Of a stretch of DNA of 11,925 bases, positions 1-7,458 are shown piece after piece. Source of the stretch: CAWJHE01 sp964614855 (lineage in GTDB: Bacteria > Chloroflexota > Anaerolineae > Anaerolineales > UBA4823); assembly GCA_964614855.1 (NCBI GenBank), contig CAZTMX010000080.1:1-11925 (forward strand). The letters are read 5' to 3'. Position 1 is the stretch's first letter. The number at the start of each line of letters is the position of its first letter. The notes under the pieces are model-generated. The model worked only from the letters and a program-made list of their open reading frames with translations, had not been told where the DNA came from and searched no databases. The position numbers and the translations under genes were made by a program.

Positions 1-2
1 AC

Positions 3-746
3 GTGATCTTATTTGAGGCTGCTGGGTACCGCTCGACCCCTGGGCTGCTTTACCACACCGCCCAGCCCATCTATATCGCCGACTCTCTGCAAACATACTG
101 CGATGGCAATTTGATCCTGCGCCAAAAGCAGGAAACGCCGGTGGTCGGTTTCTGCGGACAGGCAAGCACATCCCCTTTTCAGACCGTTTTTCGAAGCTTG
201 CGCCTGAAGTGGCGGCAGAGGCAGTACCGGTGCGGCAAGCTGAAGTTGGAACCTCCGCCCTTCGAGACCACATCTTTTCGCACAAAGGTGCTGAAGCAAT
301 TCCAGGGCAAAGCAGGCATCCAAACCAACTTCCTAATACGCAGCAAGTACCGGGCTGGCGAGACGAAAGATAAATCCTTAAAAAACCCGGCAAAAGTGGC
401 CTTTGCCAACAACATCCTGGGGTCGGATTACACGGTGTGCATGCGCGGCGGTGGAAATTTTTCCGTGCGCTTTTACGAAACCCTGTGCCTGGGTCGCATC
501 CCGATCTTTATCGACACAGATTGTCTGCTACCCTTCCAGGATCAGATCGATTACAAAGCACTTTTTCCATGGATCGATATAAACGAGCTGCCCCATGCAG
601 CAGAGATCGTGCGGGATTTCCATGCCCGGTTGAATCCAAATGATTTTATTGATATCCAAAAAGCCTGCCGGAGATTGTGGGAGGAGCATATGACACCAGA
701 CGGGTTCCACCAGGATTTTGTAAGAAAGATTCAAACCTTCATTTGA
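3..746 (+). CDS. Exostosin-like (GT47-type) glycosyltransferase, 5'-truncated by the window edge
   Basis: This is probably a sugar transferase that adds one residue to the glycan built by the locus; donor and acceptor cannot be told. The visible 247 residues carry the exostosin-type C-terminal signature: SDYTVCMRGGGNFSVRFYE (141-159), then LGRIPIFID (163-171) and LPFQDQIDY (176-184). This matches the family pattern of a Gly-rich stretch, an R-x-x-E-x-L helix, G-x-I-P-x-x-I and L-P-F. A VGFCGQA segment (48-54) fits the start of the nucleotide-binding half. The reading frame is open to the left edge and the first codon is GTG, so the true start is probably upstream; family members usually exceed 300 residues. 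It ends two bases before the GT2 gene, so the two are probably cotranscribed. The family is much better known from eukaryotic heparan sulfate and plant cell wall synthesis, but bacterial members occur in polysaccharide loci. Confidence 0.8.
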   Translation: MILFEAAGYRSTPGLLYHTAQPIYIADSLQTYCDGNLILRQKQETPVVGFCGQASTSPFQTVFRSLRLKWRQRQYRCGKLKLEPPPFETTSFRTKVLKQFQGKAGIQTNFLIRSKYRAGETKDKSLKNPAKVAFANNILGSDYTVCMRGGGNFSVRFYETLCLGRIPIFIDTDCLLPFQDQIDYKALFPWIDINELPHAAEIVRDFHARLNPNDFIDIQKACRRLWEEHMTPDGFHQDFVRKIQTFI

Positions 747-748
747 AA

Positions 749-1690
749 ATGACTGGACCGCTTGTCTCAGTTATCCTCGCAACACACAATCGTGCTCATC
801 TGCTGCCGGAGGCAGTTCAATCTATCTTGGCGCAAACCTGGCAGGAATTCGAGATCATCATTGTGGACGATGCATCAAAAGATGAAACACCAATTGTGAT
901 TAACTACTTAGCAGAAAATGATGACCGCATTCGTTCTATCTCCACCAGGCAAAATATTGGACCCGGCGCAGCGCGCAACCTGGGAATTGCTCAAGCAAGG
1001 GGGGAGTACATCGCCATCATGGATGATGACGACCTTGCATACCCTGAGCGCCTGGCAACACAATTGACGGTTTTTAAACAGAACACCAATATAAGTCTTG
1101 TTTTTTCCAGCGTTTCTTGGGTTGATGATCGGATGAATATACTACAGACTTTTCCAGGTGTTGTGGCAAGAGATCAATTTCCTGCAAGTCCAGACCAGGT
1201 CTTCAATTTGATTTACCTGGAAAGTAATAAAATTCCAAATGCGACAATCTTGACAAAAAAAGACTTATGGGTCACTTTTTCTTATCCTCCACAGCCGTGG
1301 ATTGGAGAAGACTGGTTTCTTTTTCTGCAGCTAGCGAGCTCCAATGTACTGATGAAAGCTATTCCCCAACCTCTTTTGAAGGTTAGACGAGGGCAGGAAC
1401 GACACAGCTTAACCGCTAGCCCAATAGAGAAAATATTTAATGCACAAAGGCAGGTACTGAAGATGACCAGGGCCTGGTTAGCCGAAAAGAATCTTCACGA
1501 ATTTGACCATCTACATAGGGTAGCACTATCTAATCAGATCTTGCGGGAAAGCCGGCATTTTGTTGGGATAAAAGGATTGTGGTTTATCCTGCAGGCATTT
1601 ATCCAGGCTCCCATGAATCCAAAGGTTGTTGAACAACTGCGTTGGTATAAGGAAAAAGCGACCAGGCGAATCTACCTTTCGAAAAGCTGA
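749..1690 (+). CDS. GT2 family (GT-A fold) glycosyltransferase
   Basis: This is a 313-residue inverting GT2 glycosyltransferase that should use a nucleotide sugar at the cytoplasmic membrane face. The GT-A core is clear: VSVILATHNR at residues 6-15, IIIVDDASKDET at 36-47 (nucleotide-binding Asp), GPGAARNLGIAQARGEYIAI at 71-90, and the metal-binding acidic cluster MDDDD at 91-95. GEDW at 186-189 is in the position of the catalytic-base ED motif. No membrane segment is evident. The frame stays open upstream to a GTG at 677, but that would add 24 unrelated residues overlapping the previous gene. The ATG at 749 puts Met just before the conserved first strand and two bases after the upstream stop. 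No convincing Shine-Dalgarno precedes it, so translation probably depends on coupling. The specific sugar is not predictable. Confidence 0.9.
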   Translation: MTGPLVSVILATHNRAHLLPEAVQSILAQTWQEFEIIIVDDASKDETPIVINYLAENDDRIRSISTRQNIGPGAARNLGIAQARGEYIAIMDDDDLAYPERLATQLTVFKQNTNISLVFSSVSWVDDRMNILQTFPGVVARDQFPASPDQVFNLIYLESNKIPNATILTKKDLWVTFSYPPQPWIGEDWFLFLQLASSNVLMKAIPQPLLKVRRGQERHSLTASPIEKIFNAQRQVLKMTRAWLAEKNLHEFDHLHRVALSNQILRESRHFVGIKGLWFILQAFIQAPMNPKVVEQLRWYKEKATRRIYLSKS

Positions 1691-1702
1691 AATGCAGAAC
1701 TG

Positions 1703-1722
1703 ATGGCAAAAATTATTGCCAT
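1703..1722 (+). other. Short intergenic hairpin between the GT2 and asnB genes
   Basis: A perfect 7-base inverted repeat lies in the 91-base gap: atggcaa at 1703-1709 pairs with ttgccat at 1716-1722 around a 6-base loop. It starts 13 bases after the GT2 stop codon. No clean T-run follows; the only one (1751-1756) is about 28 bases further on. It is therefore a poor intrinsic terminator and may be an attenuating or mRNA-protecting structure, or chance. The rest of the gap shows no convincing promoter. TTGCCA at 1716-1721 resembles a -35 box, but the nearest -10-like AATAAT at 1746-1751 is 24 bases away, too far. Confidence 0.3.
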
Positions 1723-1781
1723 GTGTATTTAGCAGCGCAGGTGTCAATAATTTTTTAGAGCAGAGTTTCCAAAAGCGAACT

Positions 1782-3653
1782 ATGTGCGGAATTGCCGGTT
1801 TCTTATCCTTTCAATATCTGATCAAACCCGAAACACATCTTAACCATCTCAACAAGATGACAGAGATGATGCTTAGGCGCGGCCCGGATGACAGCGGCGT
1901 TTGGATCGACCCGCAAGGGAGGGTTGGTTTTGGTTTCAGGCGTCTCTCAATTCTAGACCTCAGCCCGGCAGGGCACCAGCCAATGAGCTCGCATCAAGAT
2001 CGCTCGGTCCTGATGCTGAACGGTGAGATTTACAACTTCATTGCTTTACGTCACGAATTGGAAGGCAAGGGATACGTGTTTAAGACACGTACAGATACCG
2101 AGGTATTACTGGCAGCATTAGAAAGTTGGGGGTTAGAGAAAACGCTTGCGCTGGTTAACGGCATGTTTGCCTTCGCCTGGTACGATCGAGTAGATAGAAT
2201 CCTCACCCTGGCGCGCGATCATGCCGGCATTAAACCCTTGTATTATGCACTAGACCCGGAACGTCGAGGACTGACATTTGCTTCGCAGTATGATGTTCTC
2301 TTAAACGGACCCTGGGGAATTCCCGGTGAAGTGGATCTGGATGTGCTAAGGCTTTACCTGAAGCTGCACCACATCCCCCCACCTGGCGGCCTACATAAAT
2401 ACACCTGGCAGCTCGAACCAGGCAGCTATATCCAGATCAACTCCGAAGGCCAACTGGTTAAAAAGCAATGGTGGCGGTTACCCAGACGGGTAGAAGACGA
2501 ATTCATACCTCTAGCAGAAGCGATCGACCTTCTTGGTGGTGCGCTCGATGAGAGCATCCGCAGGCAGCGCATTGCAGATGTGCCGGTAGGGGTCTTTCTA
2601 TCCGGCGGGATCGATTCGCCGCTGGTTTCTGCTATCGCCAGACAGCAGACCGGTCCGCAGCTCAAAGCCTTTACCATAAGCATTCCAGGCTGGCGCCAGG
2701 ACGAAGCTGAAGACGCCAGGCGATATGCCCAGTACCTGGGGTTGGATCACCACGTAATCGATGTTTCTGGTGAAGATGCGCTTGAATTGATCGATGAAGT
2801 TATCCAGGCGCAGTATGAACCTTTTGGAGATTACTCGATCCTGCCGAGTTTACTGGTAAGTAAACACGCACGCGCAGAGATCACAGTAGCTTTAAGCGGC
2901 GACGGGGGCGATGAGCTGTTCTTCGGCTACGAGCGTCCGCTCTCACTGCTGAAGAATGGCAGGGATTTTCGCTGGCCGTGGCTGGTGCGCGCCGGGATGT
3001 ACGGCGCAGGGAAATTTAGATTGCTGCCCCAAAAATCCGAGGTGATCATCAGCCGTTCACCTGCAGATTATTACTTTGGTGTAAATTCTCGTCTGCCAGA
3101 CACAGCACTGGAAAGAATAGCCCCAATGTTAAGAAAACCGGCAGTCATCCCGGATCCTTATGCTTTTGATAGGTATCGTAGCGAGTTGGACCTGGCAAAC
3201 TACTCACGATATGTAGAGTATTACGGGCAGCTGCAGCGTGGGCTAAAGAAAGTCGATATGGCTTCTTCACAGCAATCGCTTGAAGTACGTGTGCCGCTAT
3301 TGGACCGTCAGGTGCTGGACCTAAGCTTGAAGATTAACCCATTGGAAATGATGAAAGACCGGAAACGAAAATGGGTCTTACAAAAATTGCTGGAAAAGCA
3401 TGTTCCCACAGAGATGATCCCAACCACCAAGAGGGGGTTTGCCATTCCCCTGGGTGATTGGCTGAGAGGACCGTTGAAGCGACGAGTGGAAGAGACCTTA
3501 TTTGACAAACCACTGTACCCTTACGGTATTTTTGATGTAGATACGCTTTCCACCTATTGGCACTATCATCTAAGCAAAGCAAAGGATCACAAATGGGGTT
3601 TATGGACCATCCTTTCTCTGCAATGGTGGGCATCTGAACATCTAAATATTTGA
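1782..3653 (+). CDS. asnB: Asparagine synthetase (glutamine-hydrolysing) family amidotransferase, AsnB type
   Basis: This 623-residue protein has the complete two-domain AsnB architecture. The N-terminal class II glutaminase domain begins MCGIAGF, so Cys2 becomes the N-terminal nucleophile after Met removal. It continues with RRGPDD (32-37), NGEIYN (80-85), TDTEV (104-108), GMFAFAWYD (127-135) and RDHAGIKPLYY (145-155). The C-terminal ATP-pyrophosphatase domain has the PP-loop SGGIDS (274-279), EPFGDYSILPSLLVS (346-360), SGDGGDELF (372-380) and, near the end, EVRVPLLD and KRGFAIPLGDWLRG. Known members adenylate a carboxylate and transfer ammonia from glutamine. In a glycan locus the acceptor may be a sugar acid such as a uronic acid, rather than aspartate (inference). 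The start is fixed by MCG; the frame extends upstream only to a TTG at 1716, which would bury the catalytic Cys. No strong Shine-Dalgarno is seen. Confidence 0.95.
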   Translation: MCGIAGFLSFQYLIKPETHLNHLNKMTEMMLRRGPDDSGVWIDPQGRVGFGFRRLSILDLSPAGHQPMSSHQDRSVLMLNGEIYNFIALRHELEGKGYVFKTRTDTEVLLAALESWGLEKTLALVNGMFAFAWYDRVDRILTLARDHAGIKPLYYALDPERRGLTFASQYDVLLNGPWGIPGEVDLDVLRLYLKLHHIPPPGGLHKYTWQLEPGSYIQINSEGQLVKKQWWRLPRRVEDEFIPLAEAIDLLGGALDESIRRQRIADVPVGVFLSGGIDSPLVSAIARQQTGPQLKAFTISIPGWRQDEAEDARRYAQYLGLDHHVIDVSGEDALELIDEVIQAQYEPFGDYSILPSLLVSKHARAEITVALSGDGGDELFFGYERPLSLLKNGRDFRWPWLVRAGMYGAGKFRLLPQKSEVIISRSPADYYFGVNSRLPDTALERIAPMLRKPAVIPDPYAFDRYRSELDLANYSRYVEYYGQLQRGLKKVDMASSQQSLEVRVPLLDRQVLDLSLKINPLEMMKDRKRKWVLQKLLEKHVPTEMIPTTKRGFAIPLGDWLRGPLKRRVEETLFDKPLYPYGIFDVDTLSTYWHYHLSKAKDHKWGLWTILSLQWWASEHLNI

Positions 3654-3679
3654 CATATCTATTACTACCCAAATAGCTA

Positions 3680-4522
3680 ATGAAATTTGATCCAGGTTTA
3701 TTTCCTAATTACAAATTACTAAGCCCGATAGAACGATTTTTCCTCCGCACTTGTTGTTATTATCCACCTCGATCTCGCCGTGTTATCAGCCCTGATGATA
3801 TTAATGAATCAAGAAAGTACAAAAGTATTTACGAATCTGCATTTGGATCGGACATATGGTCTTTGATCGAGAACAAATCAGTCGTGGATCTTGGCTGTGG
3901 ACAGGGTGGGTTTGTTTTAGCCTTAGGCATCCAAGGAGCAGGGCTAGTAATAGGGGTTGATATTCAAAACCTGTTTTTACATGCAATCCAAAAAGCACAA
4001 AAAGAAGATATTGATAACGTATTCTTTTTTCAGGGAGAGTTGGCTGCAATGGCTGATAACTCAGTCGATATTGTCATATCTCACGATTCCTTTGAGCATT
4101 TTCATGATCCCCAGGCGGTTCTAGAGGAAATGGTGCGAGTGCTTCGACCGGGGGGTAGTCTGTTAATTAAGTTTGGCCCACCCTGGCGCAATCCGTGGGG
4201 GCGCCACATGTCAGGTACGGTTAGAAAAGATCGCCCTTGGGTGCACCTGGTCTTTCCAGAAAGAACGATTATGCGCTGCCACTCGGTTTATCACAATTTT
4301 CAAGAAATACATGAGAAATATGAACAGCTTCCGGGTGGATTGAATAAAATGACCGTTCACCGCTTTAAACAAATGCTTTTATGTGTTCCTGAGTTAATAA
4401 TCGAATCCATTAAAGTAAATACATTATTAACAAATCATTCTTTACTTTCTCTTCCCATAATTATTGAATTTTTTGCACGCAGTGTTTCAGTCAAATGTAA
4501 CAAGAAATTCAGGATGGATTGA
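3680..4522 (+). CDS. Class I SAM-dependent methyltransferase
   Basis: This 280-residue cytoplasmic methyltransferase probably modifies a sugar or glycan intermediate; O-, N- or C-methylation cannot be told apart. The Rossmann-type SAM motifs are in order: motif I VVDLGCGQGGF at 68-78, the acidic residue after strand 2 in GVDI (92-95), DIVISHDSFEHFHD at 130-143 for the strand-4 region, and the post-II motif RVLRPGGSLLIKFGPPW at 153-169. The layout is that of the Methyltransf_11/31 type. About 65 residues precede motif I and about 110 follow it, which could form a substrate cap. The ATG follows a 26-base gap after asnB and has no clear Shine-Dalgarno. The gene looks visibly richer in A and T than the 5659-7458 gene. 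Its stop abuts the next start codon, which suggests translational coupling. Confidence 0.88.
   Translation: MKFDPGLFPNYKLLSPIERFFLRTCCYYPPRSRRVISPDDINESRKYKSIYESAFGSDIWSLIENKSVVDLGCGQGGFVLALGIQGAGLVIGVDIQNLFLHAIQKAQKEDIDNVFFFQGELAAMADNSVDIVISHDSFEHFHDPQAVLEEMVRVLRPGGSLLIKFGPPWRNPWGRHMSGTVRKDRPWVHLVFPERTIMRCHSVYHNFQEIHEKYEQLPGGLNKMTVHRFKQMLLCVPELIIESIKVNTLLTNHSLLSLPIIIEFFARSVSVKCNKKFRMD
4511..4514 (+). promoter_or_regulatory. Shine-Dalgarno-like AGGA supporting the GTG start at 4523
   Basis: AGGA lies inside the end of the methyltransferase gene, eight bases before the GTG at 4523. The GTG directly follows the upstream TGA. This spacing, and the MQSPISILFTIPN start that leads straight into the first GT-B strand, support the non-ATG start. 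The next in-frame ATG would delete the glycine-rich N-terminal loop. Confidence 0.45.
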
Positions 4523-5662
4523 GTGCAATCACCAATTTCTATCCTCTTTACCATTCCAAACTTCATCACTGCCGGCTCAGGCGGCGCTATGCTAAATATC
4601 ATCAAAAGGCTTGACCGCGAGCTATTTGAACCAACAGTCTGTGTTTCCAGGGTGGGTGGACGGCTAGATGAAGTGGTTCGCAATATGGGCATTCCTCTTA
4701 TTGAAGCCCCAACAACTATCCCACCCAAACCATACGCCAGCCTGCTCTGTCGCGCCTCGACCGCTGCCCAGGTATTTAGACCTTATCACTTTGACTTGTG
4801 GCATTCCTTTCATTACGCCAGCGATTACACCGAACCCATCATCGCCCGCCTGAGCGGCGCCAGGGCATGGGTGTTTACCAAGAAAAATATGGGTTGGGGT
4901 GACCGCGCCTGGAAATTGCGTTCCTTCCTGGCATCGGGTATTGCAGCCCAAAATACAGATATGCTATCGGATTTCTTCTCTTCCGCCTGGCTGCACCGCA
5001 AGACGCGATTGGTGCCGCGCGGTGTGGATGTAAAGCGCTTTCACCCACAGGCAGCGCCTGTGCTGGGTCTGCGAAACACCCTGGGAATCCCTCCGCTTTC
5101 TCCTGTTATTGCCTGCGTGGCCCATATGGTGCCTGTAAAAGGCCATCCAACCCTCCTGCAGGCTTTCTACATGCTCTCTCACCAGCCGCTAGCCCACCTG
5201 TGGCTGGCTGGAAAAGCAGCAGATGCAGCTTATACCGAAGAACTTTGTAACATGGTGAATGATCTTGGCCTGCGTGAGCAGGTTCATTTTCTTGGTGAGG
5301 TTGAAAACATCCCTGCGCTTTTAGCCGAGACAGATATTTTCTGCCTGCCCACCTGGGAGCGCTGGCGCATGGAAGGCAGCCCGGTTGCGATGCTGGAAGC
5401 CATGGCGTGTGGAAAAGCCTGCGTGGGCAGCGATATTCCAGGTATCCGCGATCAGGTTGGAAATGAACAAAGCGGTCTCTTGGTACCCCCCGAAAATCCG
5501 CAGGCCTTGTCTACTGCTCTGCAACGGCTGATAGATGACCCGCAGTACCGCTTGAAACTGGGTCAAGCAGCCAGGCAAATAGCTGAACAGGATTTTAATA
5601 TTGACCTTGAAACCCGGCGGCATGAAAAGATGTATCTTGATTTGATGAGAATATCTACATGA
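4523..5662 (+). CDS. GT4 family (GT-B fold) glycosyltransferase, first of three
   Basis: This 379-residue retaining GT4-type glycosyltransferase probably extends the lipid-linked glycan from the cytoplasmic side. The N-terminal acceptor domain has the early glycine loop GSGGAM (18-23). It is followed by a V-G-G-R-L-D-E segment at 44-50, typical of the acceptor half. The C-terminal donor domain starts around PRGVDVKRFHP (165-175) and VAHMVPVKGH (199-208). The signature EGSPVAMLEAMACGKACVGS (284-303) gives the E-x7-E pair E284/E292, followed by the usual SGLLVPPENP. The start is GTG, abutting the methyltransferase stop, with a plausible AGGA eight bases upstream. It overlaps the following gene by four bases (ATGA). 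Of the three GT4 genes here it is the least like the other two. The sugar specificity is not readable. Confidence 0.9.
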   Translation: MQSPISILFTIPNFITAGSGGAMLNIIKRLDRELFEPTVCVSRVGGRLDEVVRNMGIPLIEAPTTIPPKPYASLLCRASTAAQVFRPYHFDLWHSFHYASDYTEPIIARLSGARAWVFTKKNMGWGDRAWKLRSFLASGIAAQNTDMLSDFFSSAWLHRKTRLVPRGVDVKRFHPQAAPVLGLRNTLGIPPLSPVIACVAHMVPVKGHPTLLQAFYMLSHQPLAHLWLAGKAADAAYTEELCNMVNDLGLREQVHFLGEVENIPALLAETDIFCLPTWERWRMEGSPVAMLEAMACGKACVGSDIPGIRDQVGNEQSGLLVPPENPQALSTALQRLIDDPQYRLKLGQAARQIAEQDFNIDLETRRHEKMYLDLMRIST

Positions 5663-7458
5663 ATGGGCCTATAGGAGACATCCTGTTTAGCTTTCACAGC
5701 CAGCCTCCCTGGCCTTCTCGCACAACCCAGGGTAACTGGCAAGATCTGAATATCGGCGATAGAGCAGGATCATTTTCAGGATATTGCCCAACTACAAACG
5801 ACTGGAAGGGTTTCCCTTACCAAAGTATTCAAATCCCCGATTGGAGTCTGACCTGCCTGGGTGAAGCCCTGCAGCTCCAGGATCTAAATGCCCTGAGCCA
5901 TCTTTCGACCGGTGTAGATAGCTCGAGCTCTACAACCATTACAGCTGCAGCAAGAAGCTGGAACCGGCGTTTTCTGCTCTTCGCGTTTGAACAGGCTGCC
6001 AATCGACTTCATGCCTGGACAGACCGCTTTGGCACGCTGCATGCTTATTATGCCTGCGATGGCCGGCGTGCTGCCTTGGGAACCTATGCCCCCGCTGTAG
6101 CGGCAGCGGCATCCGCGCACAAATTAGACTGGCAGGGCATCGCAGGTTTCTTTGCCATGGGGTTTTTCCCCCAGAACCGCACCCATTACCAGGATATGCG
6201 CATCTTACGCCCCGGCTCACATTATGTGTTCGACCAGGATGGGCGTTTACTGAACGAGGAGCGCTATTGGGAATTTTCCTATTCACCGGACACATCTCGA
6301 TCCTATGATGAAACTGTGGATGAATTCGCCCGCATCTTCCATCAGGTCATGCTCGACCAGACCCGCAGCGGGCGTGTGGCTGTGCCCATATCCGGTGGGC
6401 TAGACTCACGCAGCACGGTGGCAGCCCTGACTCAAAAGGGAGAATCGCCGGAGGAGCGGTTTTGGGGCTATTCCTACGGGTACAGCGATGGTTCGGTCGA
6501 AACCCGCATCGCCCGCCAGGTGGCGGCTGCGCGCTGGTTGCCGTTCCAGGCATATACGATCAAACCCTACCTGCTCAAAGATATTCAACGCGTCATCAAT
6601 TGGACCGAGGGGTTTCAAGATATTACACAGGCGCGGCAAGTATTTATACGCGATGAGCTGGCGGAGAGAAGCGACACCCTGGTAGCAGCGTTGTGGGGTG
6701 ATGTCTGGCTGGATGATATGGGGTTGGCAGCGTATGCGCAAGGCAGCCTGTCTGAGCAAGATATCCTGCAGCACACGCTGAAGAAGATGTACAAACACGG
6801 GCGCGCCTGGCTGCTGCGCAACCTGGCAGCACCGCAATTATCCGGCAATGACCCCGAAACACTCGTACAGGAGATGGTCTCAGCTGAGCTAGATGAGGTC
6901 AAACACATTAGTGATGCTGATTTTCGCGTCAAGGCTTTCAAAACGCTGCAGTGGTCGCACCGTTGGAGCCTTCCGCCTGTGCGCGTTTTTCAATCCGCTG
7001 CCTTGCCGGCGCTGGTTTTTTACGACCATCGCCTGGTGGATTTCTTCTGCACCGTCCCCAACACTTATCTAAGCAGGCGCAGGCTGCAAATCGATTATCT
7101 CAAGCGCTACGCACCCGACCTGGCGCGTTTGCCCTGGCAGGTGTACGACGCCGACCTGTTTAATTACCAGTACTATAACAGCTGGCTGCTGCCAAAACGG
7201 GCGCTGAAAAAAGCCTGGCGCACGATCCGGCAGGAGCCGGTTATCGAGCGCAACTGGGAGGTGCAGTTCCTGTGCCTCGAGGGCAAAAGCGGGCTGCAGC
7301 GCTGGCTTCTGCAGCCCGGGCTGCGCCTGCACGAATTTGTTTCTCCCAAAGCCATCCAGGAACTGCTGCAAGGCTTCTTTGCCGCGCCGCAGCCCGACCA
7401 CGGCTATTCTGTTTCCATGTTACTAACATTTTCCACCTGGTTGGAGCTGCATGCCTGA
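5659..7458 (+). CDS. Divergent asparagine-synthetase-like protein without the N-terminal Cys nucleophile
   Basis: This 599-residue AsnB-family protein keeps the ATP-pyrophosphatase domain: PP-loop ISGGLDSRS at 244-252, and GDVWLDD at 347-353 where AsnB has SGDGGDE. The N-terminal third is only a remnant of the glutaminase fold. TDRFGTLHAYY at 121-131 corresponds to RDxxGIKPLYY, and ILRPGSHYVFDQDG with ERYWEF (201-206) corresponds to the linker. It starts MNGPIGD, so there is no Cys2, and no RGPDD, NGEIYN or TDTE block is visible. It therefore should not hydrolyse glutamine itself. It may use free ammonia, ammonia from a partner, or an amine substrate to form an amide after adenylating a carboxylate, as Cys-less relatives such as beta-lactam synthetases do (inference). 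It overlaps both neighbours (4 and 8 bases), so expression is tightly coupled. The gene looks GC-rich compared with the methyltransferase gene. Confidence 0.85.
   Translation: MNGPIGDILFSFHSQPPWPSRTTQGNWQDLNIGDRAGSFSGYCPTTNDWKGFPYQSIQIPDWSLTCLGEALQLQDLNALSHLSTGVDSSSSTTITAAARSWNRRFLLFAFEQAANRLHAWTDRFGTLHAYYACDGRRAALGTYAPAVAAAASAHKLDWQGIAGFFAMGFFPQNRTHYQDMRILRPGSHYVFDQDGRLLNEERYWEFSYSPDTSRSYDETVDEFARIFHQVMLDQTRSGRVAVPISGGLDSRSTVAALTQKGESPEERFWGYSYGYSDGSVETRIARQVAAARWLPFQAYTIKPYLLKDIQRVINWTEGFQDITQARQVFIRDELAERSDTLVAALWGDVWLDDMGLAAYAQGSLSEQDILQHTLKKMYKHGRAWLLRNLAAPQLSGNDPETLVQEMVSAELDEVKHISDADFRVKAFKTLQWSHRWSLPPVRVFQSAALPALVFYDHRLVDFFCTVPNTYLSRRRLQIDYLKRYAPDLARLPWQVYDADLFNYQYYNSWLLPKRALKKAWRTIRQEPVIERNWEVQFLCLEGKSGLQRWLLQPGLRLHEFVSPKAIQELLQGFFAAPQPDHGYSVSMLLTFSTWLELHA

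Noticed and set aside
677..748. N-terminal extension of the GT2 gene from a GTG at 677
   Set aside because: It overlaps the upstream coding region by 70 bases and encodes residues with no family character; the conserved strand begins right after the ATG at 749.
1742..1747. Minus-strand TTGACA as a possible -35 box
   Set aside because: No -10-like hexamer lies at 16-18 bases, and there is no minus-strand gene for it to drive.
1716..1781. N-terminal extension of asnB from a TTG at 1716
   Set aside because: The catalytic Cys must follow the initiator Met, so the ATG at 1782 is required.
3659..3676. Small inverted repeat (ctatt/aatag) between asnB and the methyltransferase gene
   Set aside because: A 5-base AT-rich stem with an 8-base loop is expected by chance and has no T-run.
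6406..6837. 143-codon minus-strand frame and several others within 5884-7429
   Set aside because: They are shadows in a GC-rich gene; their translations are Cys/Arg/Pro-rich and lack motifs.
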